Of a DNA stretch of 64,000 nucleotides, positions 45,059-54,283 are shown piece after piece; the stretch's first letter is position 1; every line of letters begins with the position of its first letter. The notes below the pieces were generated by a model that was given only the letters and a program-made list of their open reading frames with translations, did not search any database and was not told where the DNA came from. The position numbers and the translations under genes were made by a program. This stretch comes from an uncultured Rhodopila sp. (lineage in GTDB: Bacteria; Pseudomonadota; Alphaproteobacteria; Acetobacterales; Acetobacteraceae). The stretch lies in assembly GCF_903915725.1 (NCBI RefSeq), contig NZ_CAIWTY010000084.1, positions 62,001 through 126,000 of the forward strand, written 5' to 3'.

Positions 45059-46140
45059 TTGTCCTGTTCCTGTTTGGCCGGCGGTTGAACCAGCGCGCTG
45101 ACCGGCGCCAGGATCAGCCCCTTGGCCATCAATCCATTGCTCCAGGCCGCCACACGCTCCAGCGTTTTGGGCCGCGGCACCGAGACCAGGCCCAACGCCG
45201 AACCCTTGTCCCGCGCCAGCTTCGATAGCGCATCCAGCCGCGCATCCAAAGCCGCTTCGTTGGCCGGATCGTCATCGACGACCATGTCCACCGAGCGGTT
45301 CCACGCCAGCGGCAACGGCGCTTCGCCCGGCCGCGCATCGGCGAACAGCAGGCCGCGATGGGCGACCTCTTTCAGGAAAACTTCGAATTGCTCCCGGTCT
45401 CCTGCCAGCCGCTCCCCGCGCATCGGCCCCAACGCACTGGTGACCCCGACATATCCGGCGATGCGCGACAGCACCCAGTTCAAACGGCCGAGATTCTCCT
45501 CCGGCAACAGCGACGGCATCAGCGCATGGCGATCATCCGGGTCGTTGATCGGATAGCCTTGCGGCTCCATCGGCACCGACAGCAGGTATTCATGTCCCGC
45601 CAACCGGGCGGAGGCCAGCATCCGGTCGAGATTGCCGGCATATGGCGACACCGCCAGCGTCGCGGCGGCAGGCAGATCGCGGATCGCCGCCATGCTTTCC
45701 GCTTCGCTCATACCGATGCCGGCGATCACGATCCCGACCCGAGGCCGTATGGTTGTGGGGTCGAACCCGGACGCATAGACATGCATCGGCGTGCGTCCGT
45801 CGACGGCGATCCGCGGCAACACCCGGTCGGGCGCCAAGGGGTCCGGCTCCTGCAATCCGGGGTCAGGGTCGGCTATAGCACCCGGCGTGTCCCGCCCGGG
45901 TGGCGTCTCCACAAACCGCGGCGCACGTGGCGCCGCGGGCGCTTTCACCTCCGGCACCACCGCGGCCGGTTCGGCGGCAACCGCCGGTGCCTCCGTCTGC
46001 GCAACGCGGTGCTTCGGCGGCTGCGGCGGACCGAGCGACTGGAGAACCACGGCGACGAAACCCAGCGTCGCCAGGACGATCATCCAGAACCGCCCGAGCC
46101 CCCGCCACCCCGACAAGAACTCCAATACCCGGGCGGCCAC
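45055..46140 (-). CDS. Divergent polysaccharide deacetylase (YibQ family)
   Basis: The 361-residue protein starts at a GTG. It has one N-terminal membrane anchor (about 17-36), a Pro/Ala linker (40-110) and a divergent polysaccharide deacetylase domain (about 130-350: VGIVIAGIGMS, TLAVSPYAGN, LLSVPMEPQGYP, MRGERLAGDREQFEVFL). The family sits with EnvC and CtpA in the cell-envelope cluster and is thought to act on peptidoglycan, but its activity is unproven. Confidence 0.88.
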   Translation of the reverse strand: MAARVLEFLSGWRGLGRFWMIVLATLGFVAVVLQSLGPPQPPKHRVAQTEAPAVAAEPAAVVPEVKAPAAPRAPRFVETPPGRDTPGAIADPDPGLQEPDPLAPDRVLPRIAVDGRTPMHVYASGFDPTTIRPRVGIVIAGIGMSEAESMAAIRDLPAAATLAVSPYAGNLDRMLASARLAGHEYLLSVPMEPQGYPINDPDDRHALMPSLLPEENLGRLNWVLSRIAGYVGVTSALGPMRGERLAGDREQFEVFLKEVAHRGLLFADARPGEAPLPLAWNRSVDMVVDDDPANEAALDARLDALSKLARDKGSALGLVSVPRPKTLERVAAWSNGLMAKGLILAPVSALVQPPAKQEQDK

Positions 46141-46155
46141 CGGCAGCGGCTGACG

Positions 46156-47535
46156 CTAGTTGGCGGAGGCGCTTTTCTGCGCCGCCATCGCCGTCACCAC
46201 GGCCAGACCTTCCTGCAACTGGAAGTCGGTATCATCCGGCTTGGCCGGGTCGAATTTCGGGAAGCCCTCCGGCGGCTTTTCCGGAATCTGCTTGGCGATG
46301 GCCGGCAGGTCGGTGCGCGGGACCACCGTGGCCGGACTGGTGCCGCCGGAGTTGCTGAGAACCTTGTTGTAGTCGGCCTCATGCTCACCGCCGAAGCTGC
46401 CACGCTCCTCCCGGGTCTCCTGGACCACGACATCGGGCGAAATCCCCAGCGCCTGGATCGAGCGGCCGGACGGCGTATAGTACCGTGCCGTGGTCAGCCG
46501 CATCGCCCCGTTTCCGGGCAGCGGGATCACCGTCTGCACCGATCCCTTGCCGAAACTGCGGGTGCCGACAAGCACGGCGCGATGGTGGTCCTGCAGCGCC
46601 CCGGAGACGATCTCCGACGCAGAAGCGGACCCGCCATTGATCAGCACCACCACGGGCGCGCCGTGCATGATGTCGTCGCCCTTGGCATCCCAGCGCTGGC
46701 TGTCCTCCGGATGGCGCGCGCGGGTGGAGACGATCTCGCCCTGGTCGACGAAGTCCGACGACACCGCCACCGCCTGGTCGAGCAGGCCGCCGGGGTTGTT
46801 GCGCAGGTCCAGAATCAGACCGCGCAGCTTGCCGCCGTTCTGGGCGCGCAAGGCTTTGACCGCCTGCTTGATGCCGGCATCCGCCTGCTCGGTGAACTGG
46901 GTCAGCCGCACATAGCCGATATCGTTCGGCTCCATCCGCGACTTCACCACCTGGATGTGGATCGTCTCGCGGATCAGCGGCACCTCGATCGGCTTGTCGA
47001 CATCCTGGCGCTTGATGGTCAGGACGATCTTGGAGTTGGGCGGGCCGCGCATCCGGTCCACCGCATCGTTCAGCGACAGGCCGATGACGGTCTTGCCGTC
47101 CAGCGCGGTGATGATGTCGCCCGGCTTGATCCCGGCCCGGGCGGCCGGTGTGTCGTCGATGGGTGAGACGACCTTGATGACGCCCTTGTCCTCGCTGACC
47201 TCGATGCCAAGGCCGCCGAACTCGCCCTTGGTCTGGATCTGCATATCCTTGAAGGCTTTGGCGTTCATGTAGGAGCTGTGCGGATCGAGTCCGGTCAGCA
47301 TCCCGTTGATCGCGTTCTCAACCATGTCCTTGTCGTCGACCGGATCGACGTATTCGGCGCGGACGCGCTGCATGACGTCGCCGAACACCTTGAGCAACTG
47401 GTACATGTCGGTGTGGCTGCTGTCCTGGGCGAAAGCGTTGCCCAGTGCGCCGAGTTGCGGCCCGGCGGCCACGCCGGCCACGAAAGCAGTGCCAACCAGC
47501 AGGCCGTAGCGCCAATACCGCGAACGGAGACCCAT
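46156..47535 (-). CDS. ctpA: Carboxyl-terminal processing protease (S41)
   Basis: It is 459 residues with an N-terminal signal or anchor (RYGLLVGTAFVAGVAAG), a PDZ domain (about 95-185: KGEFGGLGIEVSEDKG, AGIKPGDIITALDGK) and a tail-specific protease core. The catalytic Ser is in NGGSASASEIVSGAL and the Lys in GTRSFGKGSVQT. It degrades periplasmic proteins from the C-terminus. It belongs to the envC-ctpA-yibQ-rppH cluster. Confidence 0.95.
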   Translation of the reverse strand: MGLRSRYWRYGLLVGTAFVAGVAAGPQLGALGNAFAQDSSHTDMYQLLKVFGDVMQRVRAEYVDPVDDKDMVENAINGMLTGLDPHSSYMNAKAFKDMQIQTKGEFGGLGIEVSEDKGVIKVVSPIDDTPAARAGIKPGDIITALDGKTVIGLSLNDAVDRMRGPPNSKIVLTIKRQDVDKPIEVPLIRETIHIQVVKSRMEPNDIGYVRLTQFTEQADAGIKQAVKALRAQNGGKLRGLILDLRNNPGGLLDQAVAVSSDFVDQGEIVSTRARHPEDSQRWDAKGDDIMHGAPVVVLINGGSASASEIVSGALQDHHRAVLVGTRSFGKGSVQTVIPLPGNGAMRLTTARYYTPSGRSIQALGISPDVVVQETREERGSFGGEHEADYNKVLSNSGGTSPATVVPRTDLPAIAKQIPEKPPEGFPKFDPAKPDDTDFQLQEGLAVVTAMAAQKSASAN

Positions 47536-47707
47536 GCGTTCTTTCCCTTCGACGCCTCGGAGCCGGTCCGGGCGCTTGATCAGCCGTTATCGCCGGAAGG
47601 CCGATCGGTTTCAAGCAAACGATTAAGTCGCGGTGTGGAGCGGGTGTGCCCGACGCGTCCAGTGTTGATTTGGTAAGGTTGGGGTTTCGTACCGCGATGA
47701 CCGCGGC

Positions 47708-48991
47708 CTAGCTGCTCCCCCTCAACCAAGGTGCCGGATTGATTGGCTGACCGTCATGGCGCAATTCGACATATAAAGCCGGCCGGTGCGCGGTCGAGCC
47801 GGGCTCCCAGTTCGGCATCACCCCGACCGGCTCCCCGGATACGATGCTCTGGCCGAGCCTGACGTCGAGACGGTCAAAGCCCGACAGCACAACGTGGTAG
47901 CCGCCGCCGCAATCGACGATCAGCAGAAGGCCGTAGCTGCGGAACGTGTTGGCGAACACCACGCGTCCGCCGCAGGGCGAAATCACGTGCGCCCCTGGCG
48001 GCGCATGGTACGAAATCCCGGTTGCCGGCCCACCGTCCGTATCCTCGCCCCAGCCCTTCACCACCACGCCGATGACCGGCGGCTGCAATTGTCCCCGCGG
48101 ACCGGCCGCGGACGCGATCGATCCGGTGCCCGCCGGGTGCGCCGCCACCGCCTCCCGCTCCCGCGCGGCCTGAGCCTCCGCTGCACGCTTCTGTCGTTCG
48201 GCCCTGGCCGCCTCCTCCCGAGCTTTCGCTTCATCGGCGCGGCGCTGCGCCTCCAGAGCCGCCAGGGCGGATCGCAGGGAGTCCATCCGCGTCGCGGCGA
48301 ATTCGGCCTGGCTGGCGGCCTGTTGCGCACGGGCTTCCTCGGCCGCCTGTGCGGCGTGCGCGTCGGCGATTGCCTTGTCGAGAGCATCGCCTTCCCGCTT
48401 CTGCGCCGCCTCGGCCTCGGCGAGGCGCGGTGCCTCCTGTCGCAAGGCTTCGGTCGCGGCATCCACGTCGGCCTGATCGCGCCGCAAGGCTTCGGCTTCG
48501 ACCTCCAGTTGCCGCGACAAACTCTGCAGCACCAGGACGCCGCGCAACGCCGATTCGGGCGCGGCTGGCACAGCAAGCAGAGTCTCCGCCGGATACAGCG
48601 ACAGCCGCTCGATCAGCGGCAGCAGCGGCTGCATCGCCTCGGCACGCTGCTTCAGGTGTTGTTCGGCATCACGCCGGCGCTCGGCCAGAGCATCGATCCG
48701 GGCGGCTGCGTCAGCAGTCGCAGCCTCGGCCAGGCGGAGCTTCGCCGCGGCATCCGCCCGCTCATACGCGAGCTTCAGAGCCTCCGCCGCGGCGCGGGCG
48801 GCCCGGTCAGCCGCATCCTTTTGTACGCCAAGCTGTTCGCTTTTCAGACGCTCCGCATCGCGCAGGTCTCGCCGGGTTTCGTCCTCCCCGGGGACGACAG
48901 CGCCCGCAATCGCCGGGACGAAAATCGACAGCGCGGCCAGCATCCCTACCGTGCCCACGCCAATGCGCCGAATCGCCGCTCTCCCGCCCAT
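47708..48991 (-). CDS. Murein hydrolase activator EnvC-like protein
   Basis: It is 427 residues: signal peptide (about 12-31), long Ala/Glu/Arg coiled coil (about 38-270), and a C-terminal LytM/M23 fold (about 300-420: GISYHAPPGAHVISPCGGRVVFA, GYHVVLSGFDRLDV, LYVELRHDGQPINPAPWL). The HxxxD and HxH metal sites are only partly kept, as in EnvC, which activates amidases rather than cutting peptidoglycan. It heads the envC-ctpA-yibQ-rppH cluster. Confidence 0.88.
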   Translation of the reverse strand: MGGRAAIRRIGVGTVGMLAALSIFVPAIAGAVVPGEDETRRDLRDAERLKSEQLGVQKDAADRAARAAAEALKLAYERADAAAKLRLAEAATADAAARIDALAERRRDAEQHLKQRAEAMQPLLPLIERLSLYPAETLLAVPAAPESALRGVLVLQSLSRQLEVEAEALRRDQADVDAATEALRQEAPRLAEAEAAQKREGDALDKAIADAHAAQAAEEARAQQAASQAEFAATRMDSLRSALAALEAQRRADEAKAREEAARAERQKRAAEAQAAREREAVAAHPAGTGSIASAAGPRGQLQPPVIGVVVKGWGEDTDGGPATGISYHAPPGAHVISPCGGRVVFANTFRSYGLLLIVDCGGGYHVVLSGFDRLDVRLGQSIVSGEPVGVMPNWEPGSTAHRPALYVELRHDGQPINPAPWLRGSS

Positions 48992-49045
48992 GTGCAGACG
49001 TTCTAATCAGGTATCGGCGTCAGGCTTCAAGACTAATCTGCTGCG

Positions 49046-50509
49046 TCACTGGGAGATCACGAGCGGCTCGTCCATGGCGATCGCCTCCGGTGCCGGACCC
49101 ATAAGGATAAGGCCGCTCGCCAGCACGATCTCCAGCCGGAACGGACACCTGCCGCCAGCCGGATGCACGCCTTCGAACAGCAGATCGGCTTCCAGCCCGC
49201 TGCACAGAGCATTCAGTGAATGGTAGAGGCCCGCGACGTTCACGACCTCGTGCACGTCCGGACGCGGCCGCCATACCGGCGCATTGGCGGCAACGCCATC
49301 GATCGTCAATCGCACCCAGCGGACGTCGGCATTAGCGAGGCACCAGCCCCCCACGCGGAGCGTAACACCGGCCGGCGTATCCCGGGCCAGCAGTTCCACG
49401 CACCAGCGTGGCGCGGGGCCGCCCGCGGCGGTATTGGCATTCGTGAACCCCACCGGCGGCGGCTTTGGCCGCGCAGAGAACACCTGCACCCGCGGACCAG
49501 TGCCCTTGGTCAGCCAAAGCAGCATGGAATGCGAGGAATCCTGGCGCCCAAGCAACTCAAAGAACAGCCGCCCGGCAGAGGCGGTCAGCGGCGCCATTTC
49601 CATCGCAAAATCCTCCGAGAGGCCCGCCGACTCGCAGAGACTACGCGCCGCCTCGGCACCGAGCGGATCAGGGGCCAGCGGAATCATTTCGGCTGTTGCG
49701 AATCCGACCTCTTTGGCCAGCTCTTCAAGCACCTCGCTGTCGAACACATGTTTCTGATCGACGTTGTTCAGGAATTCCACGTCACCCTGGTGCACCAACA
49801 GCAGCCTGGACCTTGCGAGAACGCCGATCGCGGCGTGGGTTTCGGTCGGCCAGGTCCTGTCCCGGGCGAAAGCCTGAACCAGCGCTTCCGCCATCGCCTG
49901 GCACAGCGCCTGACGGTACCGGCGGTTCTGCACGACGAACCACGCGCGGCCGCCGGGCTTCAGTACCCGGTGCACGGTCGCCAGAAACGCGCGCAGATCG
50001 CCGATGCGTCCGATGACATCGACCCCAAGGACCGTGTCGGCCACGGCATCGCGGATGGCGTCCTGTTGGCCGCTCAAGGTCGCGAAAGACACCGGCGTTT
50101 CATCCGTGCCGCTGCGGGAGGGCAGCCGATTGCGGCACGACCGGCTGTTTGCCAACGCGGTATCCACCGCGAGCAGGCCGCGCATCGGTACCGCGGACAA
50201 CAGCGATTCCGTCATTTGGCCGACGCCGCAGCCAAGTTCCAGCACTTCGCCGAGGTAGTTTGGCCAGCGAGTGCCCGCGGCTTTGCGCACGCGGTTCAGA
50301 AGATCGCCGATCGGCGCCTCCCCGATCGCCGGGTCTGCGCCGTAGCGATGTGGATCGTAGGGTCCCGGCACCGCGAGGCCGACGAAGTCGGCAATCTCGT
50401 CGGCTACCGCGATGGTGCGGCCACAAGCCGTGCAGTTCAGCTCGTTCGTGGACACCGGCGCGAGACGGGCCTTGCAGTCCGGGCAATGCAGCCGATCCAG
50501 GAGGTTCAT
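49046..50509 (-). CDS. SAM-dependent methyltransferase with zinc ribbon and C-terminal beta domain
   Basis: It is 487 residues. The N-terminal zinc ribbon has CPDC and CTAC, class I methyltransferase motif I is LELGCGVGQMTE (about residue 91), and VHRVLKPGGRAWFVV is the post-motif region. The last 100 or so residues (VGGWCLANADVRWVRLTIDG, WRPRPDVHE) form a beta-sandwich type domain also seen attached to glycosyltransferases and sugar-modifying enzymes. The substrate is unknown. It lies 6 bases from an enoyl-CoA hydratase on the same strand. Confidence 0.8.
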   Translation of the reverse strand: MNLLDRLHCPDCKARLAPVSTNELNCTACGRTIAVADEIADFVGLAVPGPYDPHRYGADPAIGEAPIGDLLNRVRKAAGTRWPNYLGEVLELGCGVGQMTESLLSAVPMRGLLAVDTALANSRSCRNRLPSRSGTDETPVSFATLSGQQDAIRDAVADTVLGVDVIGRIGDLRAFLATVHRVLKPGGRAWFVVQNRRYRQALCQAMAEALVQAFARDRTWPTETHAAIGVLARSRLLLVHQGDVEFLNNVDQKHVFDSEVLEELAKEVGFATAEMIPLAPDPLGAEAARSLCESAGLSEDFAMEMAPLTASAGRLFFELLGRQDSSHSMLLWLTKGTGPRVQVFSARPKPPPVGFTNANTAAGGPAPRWCVELLARDTPAGVTLRVGGWCLANADVRWVRLTIDGVAANAPVWRPRPDVHEVVNVAGLYHSLNALCSGLEADLLFEGVHPAGGRCPFRLEIVLASGLILMGPAPEAIAMDEPLVISQ

Positions 50510-50515
50510 CCTGCG

Positions 50516-51253
50516 TCAGCGGCCGGTAAAGTGCGGCTTGCGCTTTTCCTTGTAGGCACGAATACCCTCCTGAAGGTCGTCCGATTGCCGGACGCGAGCG
50601 ATGGTTTGGCTGATCGCGACCATACGCTCTATCGGGCCGGTTGGCATGATTTCATTTACCAGCCGTTTCAGAGCGGCGATGACGAGGGGGGCGGATTCGA
50701 CAAGTTGCTGCGCCATCTCAAGCGCTGCGGTCTCGTGCTCGCCGTTCGGCACGACGCGGTTGACGAAGCCGACGTCGTAGGCGCGCCGGGCGGGGATTTT
50801 CGACCCGAGCAGCATGACCTCCATCGCAAGCTTGTGCGGCATCCGGGCCGCCAGCGAACTGATGCCGCCGGCCGTGATGCCGAGCTTCGCTTCGGGGTAG
50901 TAGAACTGCGTGTCCTCGGTGGACACCATCAGGTCGCACATCATGACCAGCACGATTCCGCCGCCGATGACCCAGCCCGTGGTCGCCGCGATGATCGGCT
51001 TTTCGGTCTGGAAGCCGACAGTGGGGATGGCGCGCCAGAGTTCCGGCACGTCGTTGACATCGGCGCCCGAGGTGAAGGCGCGGGTGCCAACCGAACTGAG
51101 GATGGCGACGCGCTTATCCGGGTCGGCGTCGAACGACTCGAATGCCTGCTGGATCTCGACCGCCGCGGCCTGATCGATGGCGTTCAGGCGCTCCGGCCGG
51201 TTGATGCGGATGATGGAGATGGGGCCTCGGTCTTCGACGGTTACGGCTGGCAT
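50516..51253 (-). CDS. Enoyl-CoA hydratase/isomerase family protein
   Basis: It is 245 residues from the ATG at 51253. The upstream frame encodes a Pro-rich stretch that is not conserved. Crotonase features are AFTSGADVND (oxyanion loop), GWVIGGGIVLVMMCDLMVS, and FYYPEAKLGITAGGISSLAARMP. It could hydrate or isomerise an acyl-CoA. The family is broad and the substrate cannot be read. It overlaps no neighbour and is divergent from the exported-protein gene at 51438. Confidence 0.9.
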   Translation of the reverse strand: MPAVTVEDRGPISIIRINRPERLNAIDQAAAVEIQQAFESFDADPDKRVAILSSVGTRAFTSGADVNDVPELWRAIPTVGFQTEKPIIAATTGWVIGGGIVLVMMCDLMVSTEDTQFYYPEAKLGITAGGISSLAARMPHKLAMEVMLLGSKIPARRAYDVGFVNRVVPNGEHETAALEMAQQLVESAPLVIAALKRLVNEIMPTGPIERMVAISQTIARVRQSDDLQEGIRAYKEKRKPHFTGR

Positions 51254-51437
51254 GGTATCGGTTCCTTCGGCATCGGGATCAGGGCTGGCGGGGCGGGGCG
51301 GCGGAAATTGGCTGGCGGCCGGTGAAAAGTCCATGACGGGCGGCTCGGCCCGGGGCGATCAAAAAATGTCGAGAACGTTGACAATCCGACAGGACCGGCG
51401 CGAGGTTGCGGCGGTTCACGATAGGGGTGCTGTCGTC

Positions 51438-51995
51438 ATGCGGTACGTGTTCGTGCTGCTCGTCATGCTCGTTTGCGGGTCCGCCCGCGCGGATGATCTC
51501 GTCGAGCCAAGCGTCGAGTTCACGGCGACGGCGGTGCACGAGACGGGGGCCTACCGGAGGACGGAGACCATCCACTACACCCCGGGCAAGCTGCGGATCG
51601 ACCCCGGGAAGGGTTTCAGCAGCACGATCCTGGACCTGAAGACGCAGACGCAGTGCCTGCTGATGGCGAACCATACCTATCTGGTGCTGCCGATGGATGA
51701 CGAGCTGTTCCGCCGGTTCATCGCGCGGACTCCGGCCATGAGCGGCGCGCACAGGATGGGACGGGCGCGCATGCAGGGGCTGGAGACGACAAAATATGCG
51801 TTCGGTGACGACGGGGCGCTGGAGGCGGCCGGATATTACTGGGTGACGGACACCGGGATCATGGTGCGGCGGGAGTACAATGACGGGGTCTTTGGCAGGG
51901 ATGTCCACCACGTGGAATACCTGACCGATATCTCGGTCGAAAAACAACCGGCCGAGTTGTTCGTGGTCCCGGCGGGGTACAAGCGCGCGAAGTGA
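51438..51995 (+). CDS. Exported protein, possibly LolA/DUF4412-like
   Basis: The 185-residue protein starts with a signal peptide (MRYVFVLLVMLVCGSARA) and continues as a beta-rich domain (VEFTATAVHETGAYRRTETI, YTPGKLRIDPGKGF, LLMANHTYLVLP, VEYLTDISVEKQPAELFVVPAGYK). The last motif is typical of small periplasmic proteins that bind hydrophobic ligands. I do not recognise a specific family. It is a single gene divergent from the enoyl-CoA hydratase. Confidence 0.75.
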   Translation: MRYVFVLLVMLVCGSARADDLVEPSVEFTATAVHETGAYRRTETIHYTPGKLRIDPGKGFSSTILDLKTQTQCLLMANHTYLVLPMDDELFRRFIARTPAMSGAHRMGRARMQGLETTKYAFGDDGALEAAGYYWVTDTGIMVRREYNDGVFGRDVHHVEYLTDISVEKQPAELFVVPAGYKRAK

Positions 51996-52020
51996 GGGCT
52001 AGCCTCACACAGTGCCGCCG

Positions 52021-52106
52021 CGTCAGGCCGGCGCAGGACGGCATCCACGCCTTTGCCTCGATCGGCACCGCAAGGCGTGGATGGTCCGCCTGCTCGGTCC
52101 ATGACG
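52021..52106. repeat. Dispersed palindromic repeat, copy C
   Basis: It runs from CGTCAGGCCGG to CCATGACG, with the stem ATCCACGCCTTTGC / GCAAGGCGTGGAT. It is 168 bases from copy D and shares flanking sequence with it, so the two arose by tandem duplication. Confidence 0.7.
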
Positions 52107-52188
52107 ATGAAGGCACACGGTTGAAGACTGCTAAATCGTCGCGCCGATGACCCAGGGCGTGCGTTCCGCGGCGTCGAAAGTGCCGCGC

Positions 52189-52274
52189 CGTCATGCCGAC
52201 GGAGGTCGGCATCCACGCCTTTGCATCGATCGGCATCGCAAGGCGTGGATAGTCCGCCTGCGCGGACCATGACG
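52189..52274. repeat. Dispersed palindromic repeat, copy D
   Basis: It runs from CGTCATGCCGACGG to ACCATGACG. It sits just beyond the uxaA stop and may serve as its 3' hairpin. Confidence 0.7.
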
Positions 52275-52298
52275 ATGACGGCACGCGGTTGAAGCCTG

Positions 52299-53822
52299 CT
52301 ACATCGTCGCGCCGATGACCCAGGGCGCAAACTCCGCGGCGCCGAAATCGAACTGCTCGCTCTTGGTCCGCTCCCCGGATGCGACGCGCAGGATGTGATC
52401 GAAAATCCGCTGCCCGGCCTGCTGCACGTTTTCGTCGCCGTCCAGGATGGTACCGCAGTTGATGTCCATGTCGTCCTCGATGTGTTTAAACATCGGGGTA
52501 TTGGTCGCCAGCTTGATCGACGGCGCCGGTTTGCAGCCGAACACGCTGCCGCGGCCGGTGGTGAAGCAAACCAGGTTGGCACCGCCGGCCACCTGTCCGG
52601 TCGCCGCTACCGGGTCGTAGCCCGGCGTGTCCATGAACACGAAGCCGCGCGCTTTGACCTCCTCGGCATAGCGGACGACATCGACCAGGTTGGTGCTGCC
52701 GGCCTTCGCCATCGCGCCAAGGGACTTCTCCAGGATCGTCGTCAGGCCGCCGGCCTTGTTGCCCGGGGAGGGGTTGGCGTTCATTTCCGCCTTTTCCTGC
52801 CGCGTATACGCCTCCCACCAATGCATCAGGTCGACCAGCTTTTCGCCGACTTCCCGCGATACGGCGCGCCGGGTCAGCAGGTGTTCGGCGCCATAGGTCT
52901 CCGGCGTTTCCGACAGAATCACCGTGCCGCCATGCCGCACGACCAGATCGCTCGCCGCACCCAGCGCCGGATTGGCCGATACGCCTGAGTAGCCGTCCGA
53001 GCCACCGCATTGCAGCGCCACCGTCAGCTCGCTGACAGGCACGGTGGTTCGGGTGACCTGGTTGGACTCCACCAGGATCTCCTTCACGAACTCCACCGCG
53101 GCGGCAACCGTCTTGCGGCTGCCGCCCATGGTCTGGATGTCCATCGCTTTCAGCCGCCCGGCCAGGCGCTGTTCTTCCATCAGCCCGCCGATCTGGTTGA
53201 CCTCGCAGCCGAGGCCGAGAACGATGACGTGGGAAAAGTTCGGGTGCCGCGCGTAGCCGGCGAGGGTGCGGCGCAGCAGGCGCAGCGGTTCATCCTGCGT
53301 CATGCCGCAGCCGGTCTTGTGGGTCAGCGCGACGACGCCATCCACGTTGGGATATTCCGACAGCGGATCGTCGCCGCTGAACGGGTTGCGGCGGAACATG
53401 TCGGCGACGACCCCGGCGACATGGGCGGAACAGTTTACGCTGGTCAGGATGCCAATGTAGTTGCGGGTCGCCACTTTCCCGTCCGGACGGCGGATGCCTT
53501 CGAAAGTGGCCGGTGAGTCCACGAAGTCCGTCGGCCGCGCGTCAACGCCATAGGCGTAGTCTTTAGCAAAATCGCCCATCTCCAGGTTGTGAACATGCAC
53601 GTGCTGCCCGGGCATGATCGGGGCGGAGGCGAAACCGATGATTTGGCCGTATCGGCGAACCGCCTCCGCCGGAGCGATCGCGCGCACGGCAACCTTGTGC
53701 CCGGCGGGAATCCGGTCGACCGCCGCGACATTCTCCCCCAGCGATACACCCGGCAGCAGGGTCGCCCGAGCGATGACCACGTTGTCCTCGGGATGCAGGC
53801 GGATGACAGAGGGAGATGTCAT
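52299..53822 (-). CDS. UxaA family hydro-lyase (altronate/galactarate dehydratase type)
   Basis: The 507-residue protein starts at ATG 53822 (MTSPSVIRLHPEDNVVIARA). It has an N-terminal SAF domain (about 1-95) and a C-terminal dehydratase core (FEGIRRPDGKVATRNYIGI, LTHKTGCGMTQDEPL, GLGCEVNQ, LQCGGSDGYSGVSANPA, CFTTGRGSVFGCKPAPSIKL). Such Fe2+-dependent enzymes dehydrate aldonates (altronate or galactarate). The substrate is not decided by sequence. The last 15 or so codons were duplicated downstream (remnant at about 52131-52179). Confidence 0.87.
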   Translation of the reverse strand: MTSPSVIRLHPEDNVVIARATLLPGVSLGENVAAVDRIPAGHKVAVRAIAPAEAVRRYGQIIGFASAPIMPGQHVHVHNLEMGDFAKDYAYGVDARPTDFVDSPATFEGIRRPDGKVATRNYIGILTSVNCSAHVAGVVADMFRRNPFSGDDPLSEYPNVDGVVALTHKTGCGMTQDEPLRLLRRTLAGYARHPNFSHVIVLGLGCEVNQIGGLMEEQRLAGRLKAMDIQTMGGSRKTVAAAVEFVKEILVESNQVTRTTVPVSELTVALQCGGSDGYSGVSANPALGAASDLVVRHGGTVILSETPETYGAEHLLTRRAVSREVGEKLVDLMHWWEAYTRQEKAEMNANPSPGNKAGGLTTILEKSLGAMAKAGSTNLVDVVRYAEEVKARGFVFMDTPGYDPVAATGQVAGGANLVCFTTGRGSVFGCKPAPSIKLATNTPMFKHIEDDMDINCGTILDGDENVQQAGQRIFDHILRVASGERTKSEQFDFGAAEFAPWVIGATM

Positions 53823-53985
53823 GGCTGTTTCCTTGGGTATGAGTTCCCAACACCCTACGCCCAGCACGGCGCCATCCGCAAAAGCTGCGTCCGGCGGCCT
53901 TTTTGCGTTGAACCGAAGCATGCGAGTCCCATTGGTTTCGAGTGGTTCGGAAGAATCGCAATCGAAGACAACAATGGAGACATCG

Positions 53986-54282
53986 ATGGCTTCGTTTCAG
54001 GCCACTTCATCAGTCGCGCAGCAGGACGATGAAATCGTCGCCCGTGTCGGTACCGCCGCGGGCAAGGTCGCTAAAATTCAGCAGGAATTCACGATGCAAT
54101 CTCAGGCGGAGACAGAGCCTGAGGTGCGCGATGCGTTGGCCCGCCGGGCGCGGGACGAAGCGGCGCGGGTGATCGATGAGCAAGGGCTTTCGATTGCCGA
54201 CTATAACGCCGTTCTGACCGCTGCCGAAACGGACCGGGCGCTTGAACAGCGTTTACTCGAAGCCGCGCGGGAGGTGCTTTGA
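53986..54282 (+). CDS. Small DUF4168-like protein, no signal peptide
   Basis: It is 98 residues from the ATG at 53986 (GGAGA 5 bases upstream). An upstream in-frame Met at 53974 adds four residues. It is helical and charged, ending VIDEQGLSIADYNAVLTAAETDRALEQRLLEAAREVL, which matches DUF4168: a GLS..Y..v sequence, then a second helix, then LEAA. It lacks the signal peptide of its neighbour, 1 base downstream, and has about half its conserved length. It could be a recent paralogue or a partner. Confidence 0.65.
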   Translation: MASFQATSSVAQQDDEIVARVGTAAGKVAKIQQEFTMQSQAETEPEVRDALARRARDEAARVIDEQGLSIADYNAVLTAAETDRALEQRLLEAAREVL

Positions 54283-54283
54283 T

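Larger units (their letters stand above)
51996..52298. other. Intergenic tandem duplication with palindromic repeats
   Basis: The 303 bases contain two palindromic repeats (copies C and D) and a degraded copy of the uxaA 3' end. They form a 168-base tandem unit (52011-52179 and 52179-52347), so the second unit includes the real gene end. No new gene is seen. Confidence 0.6.
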
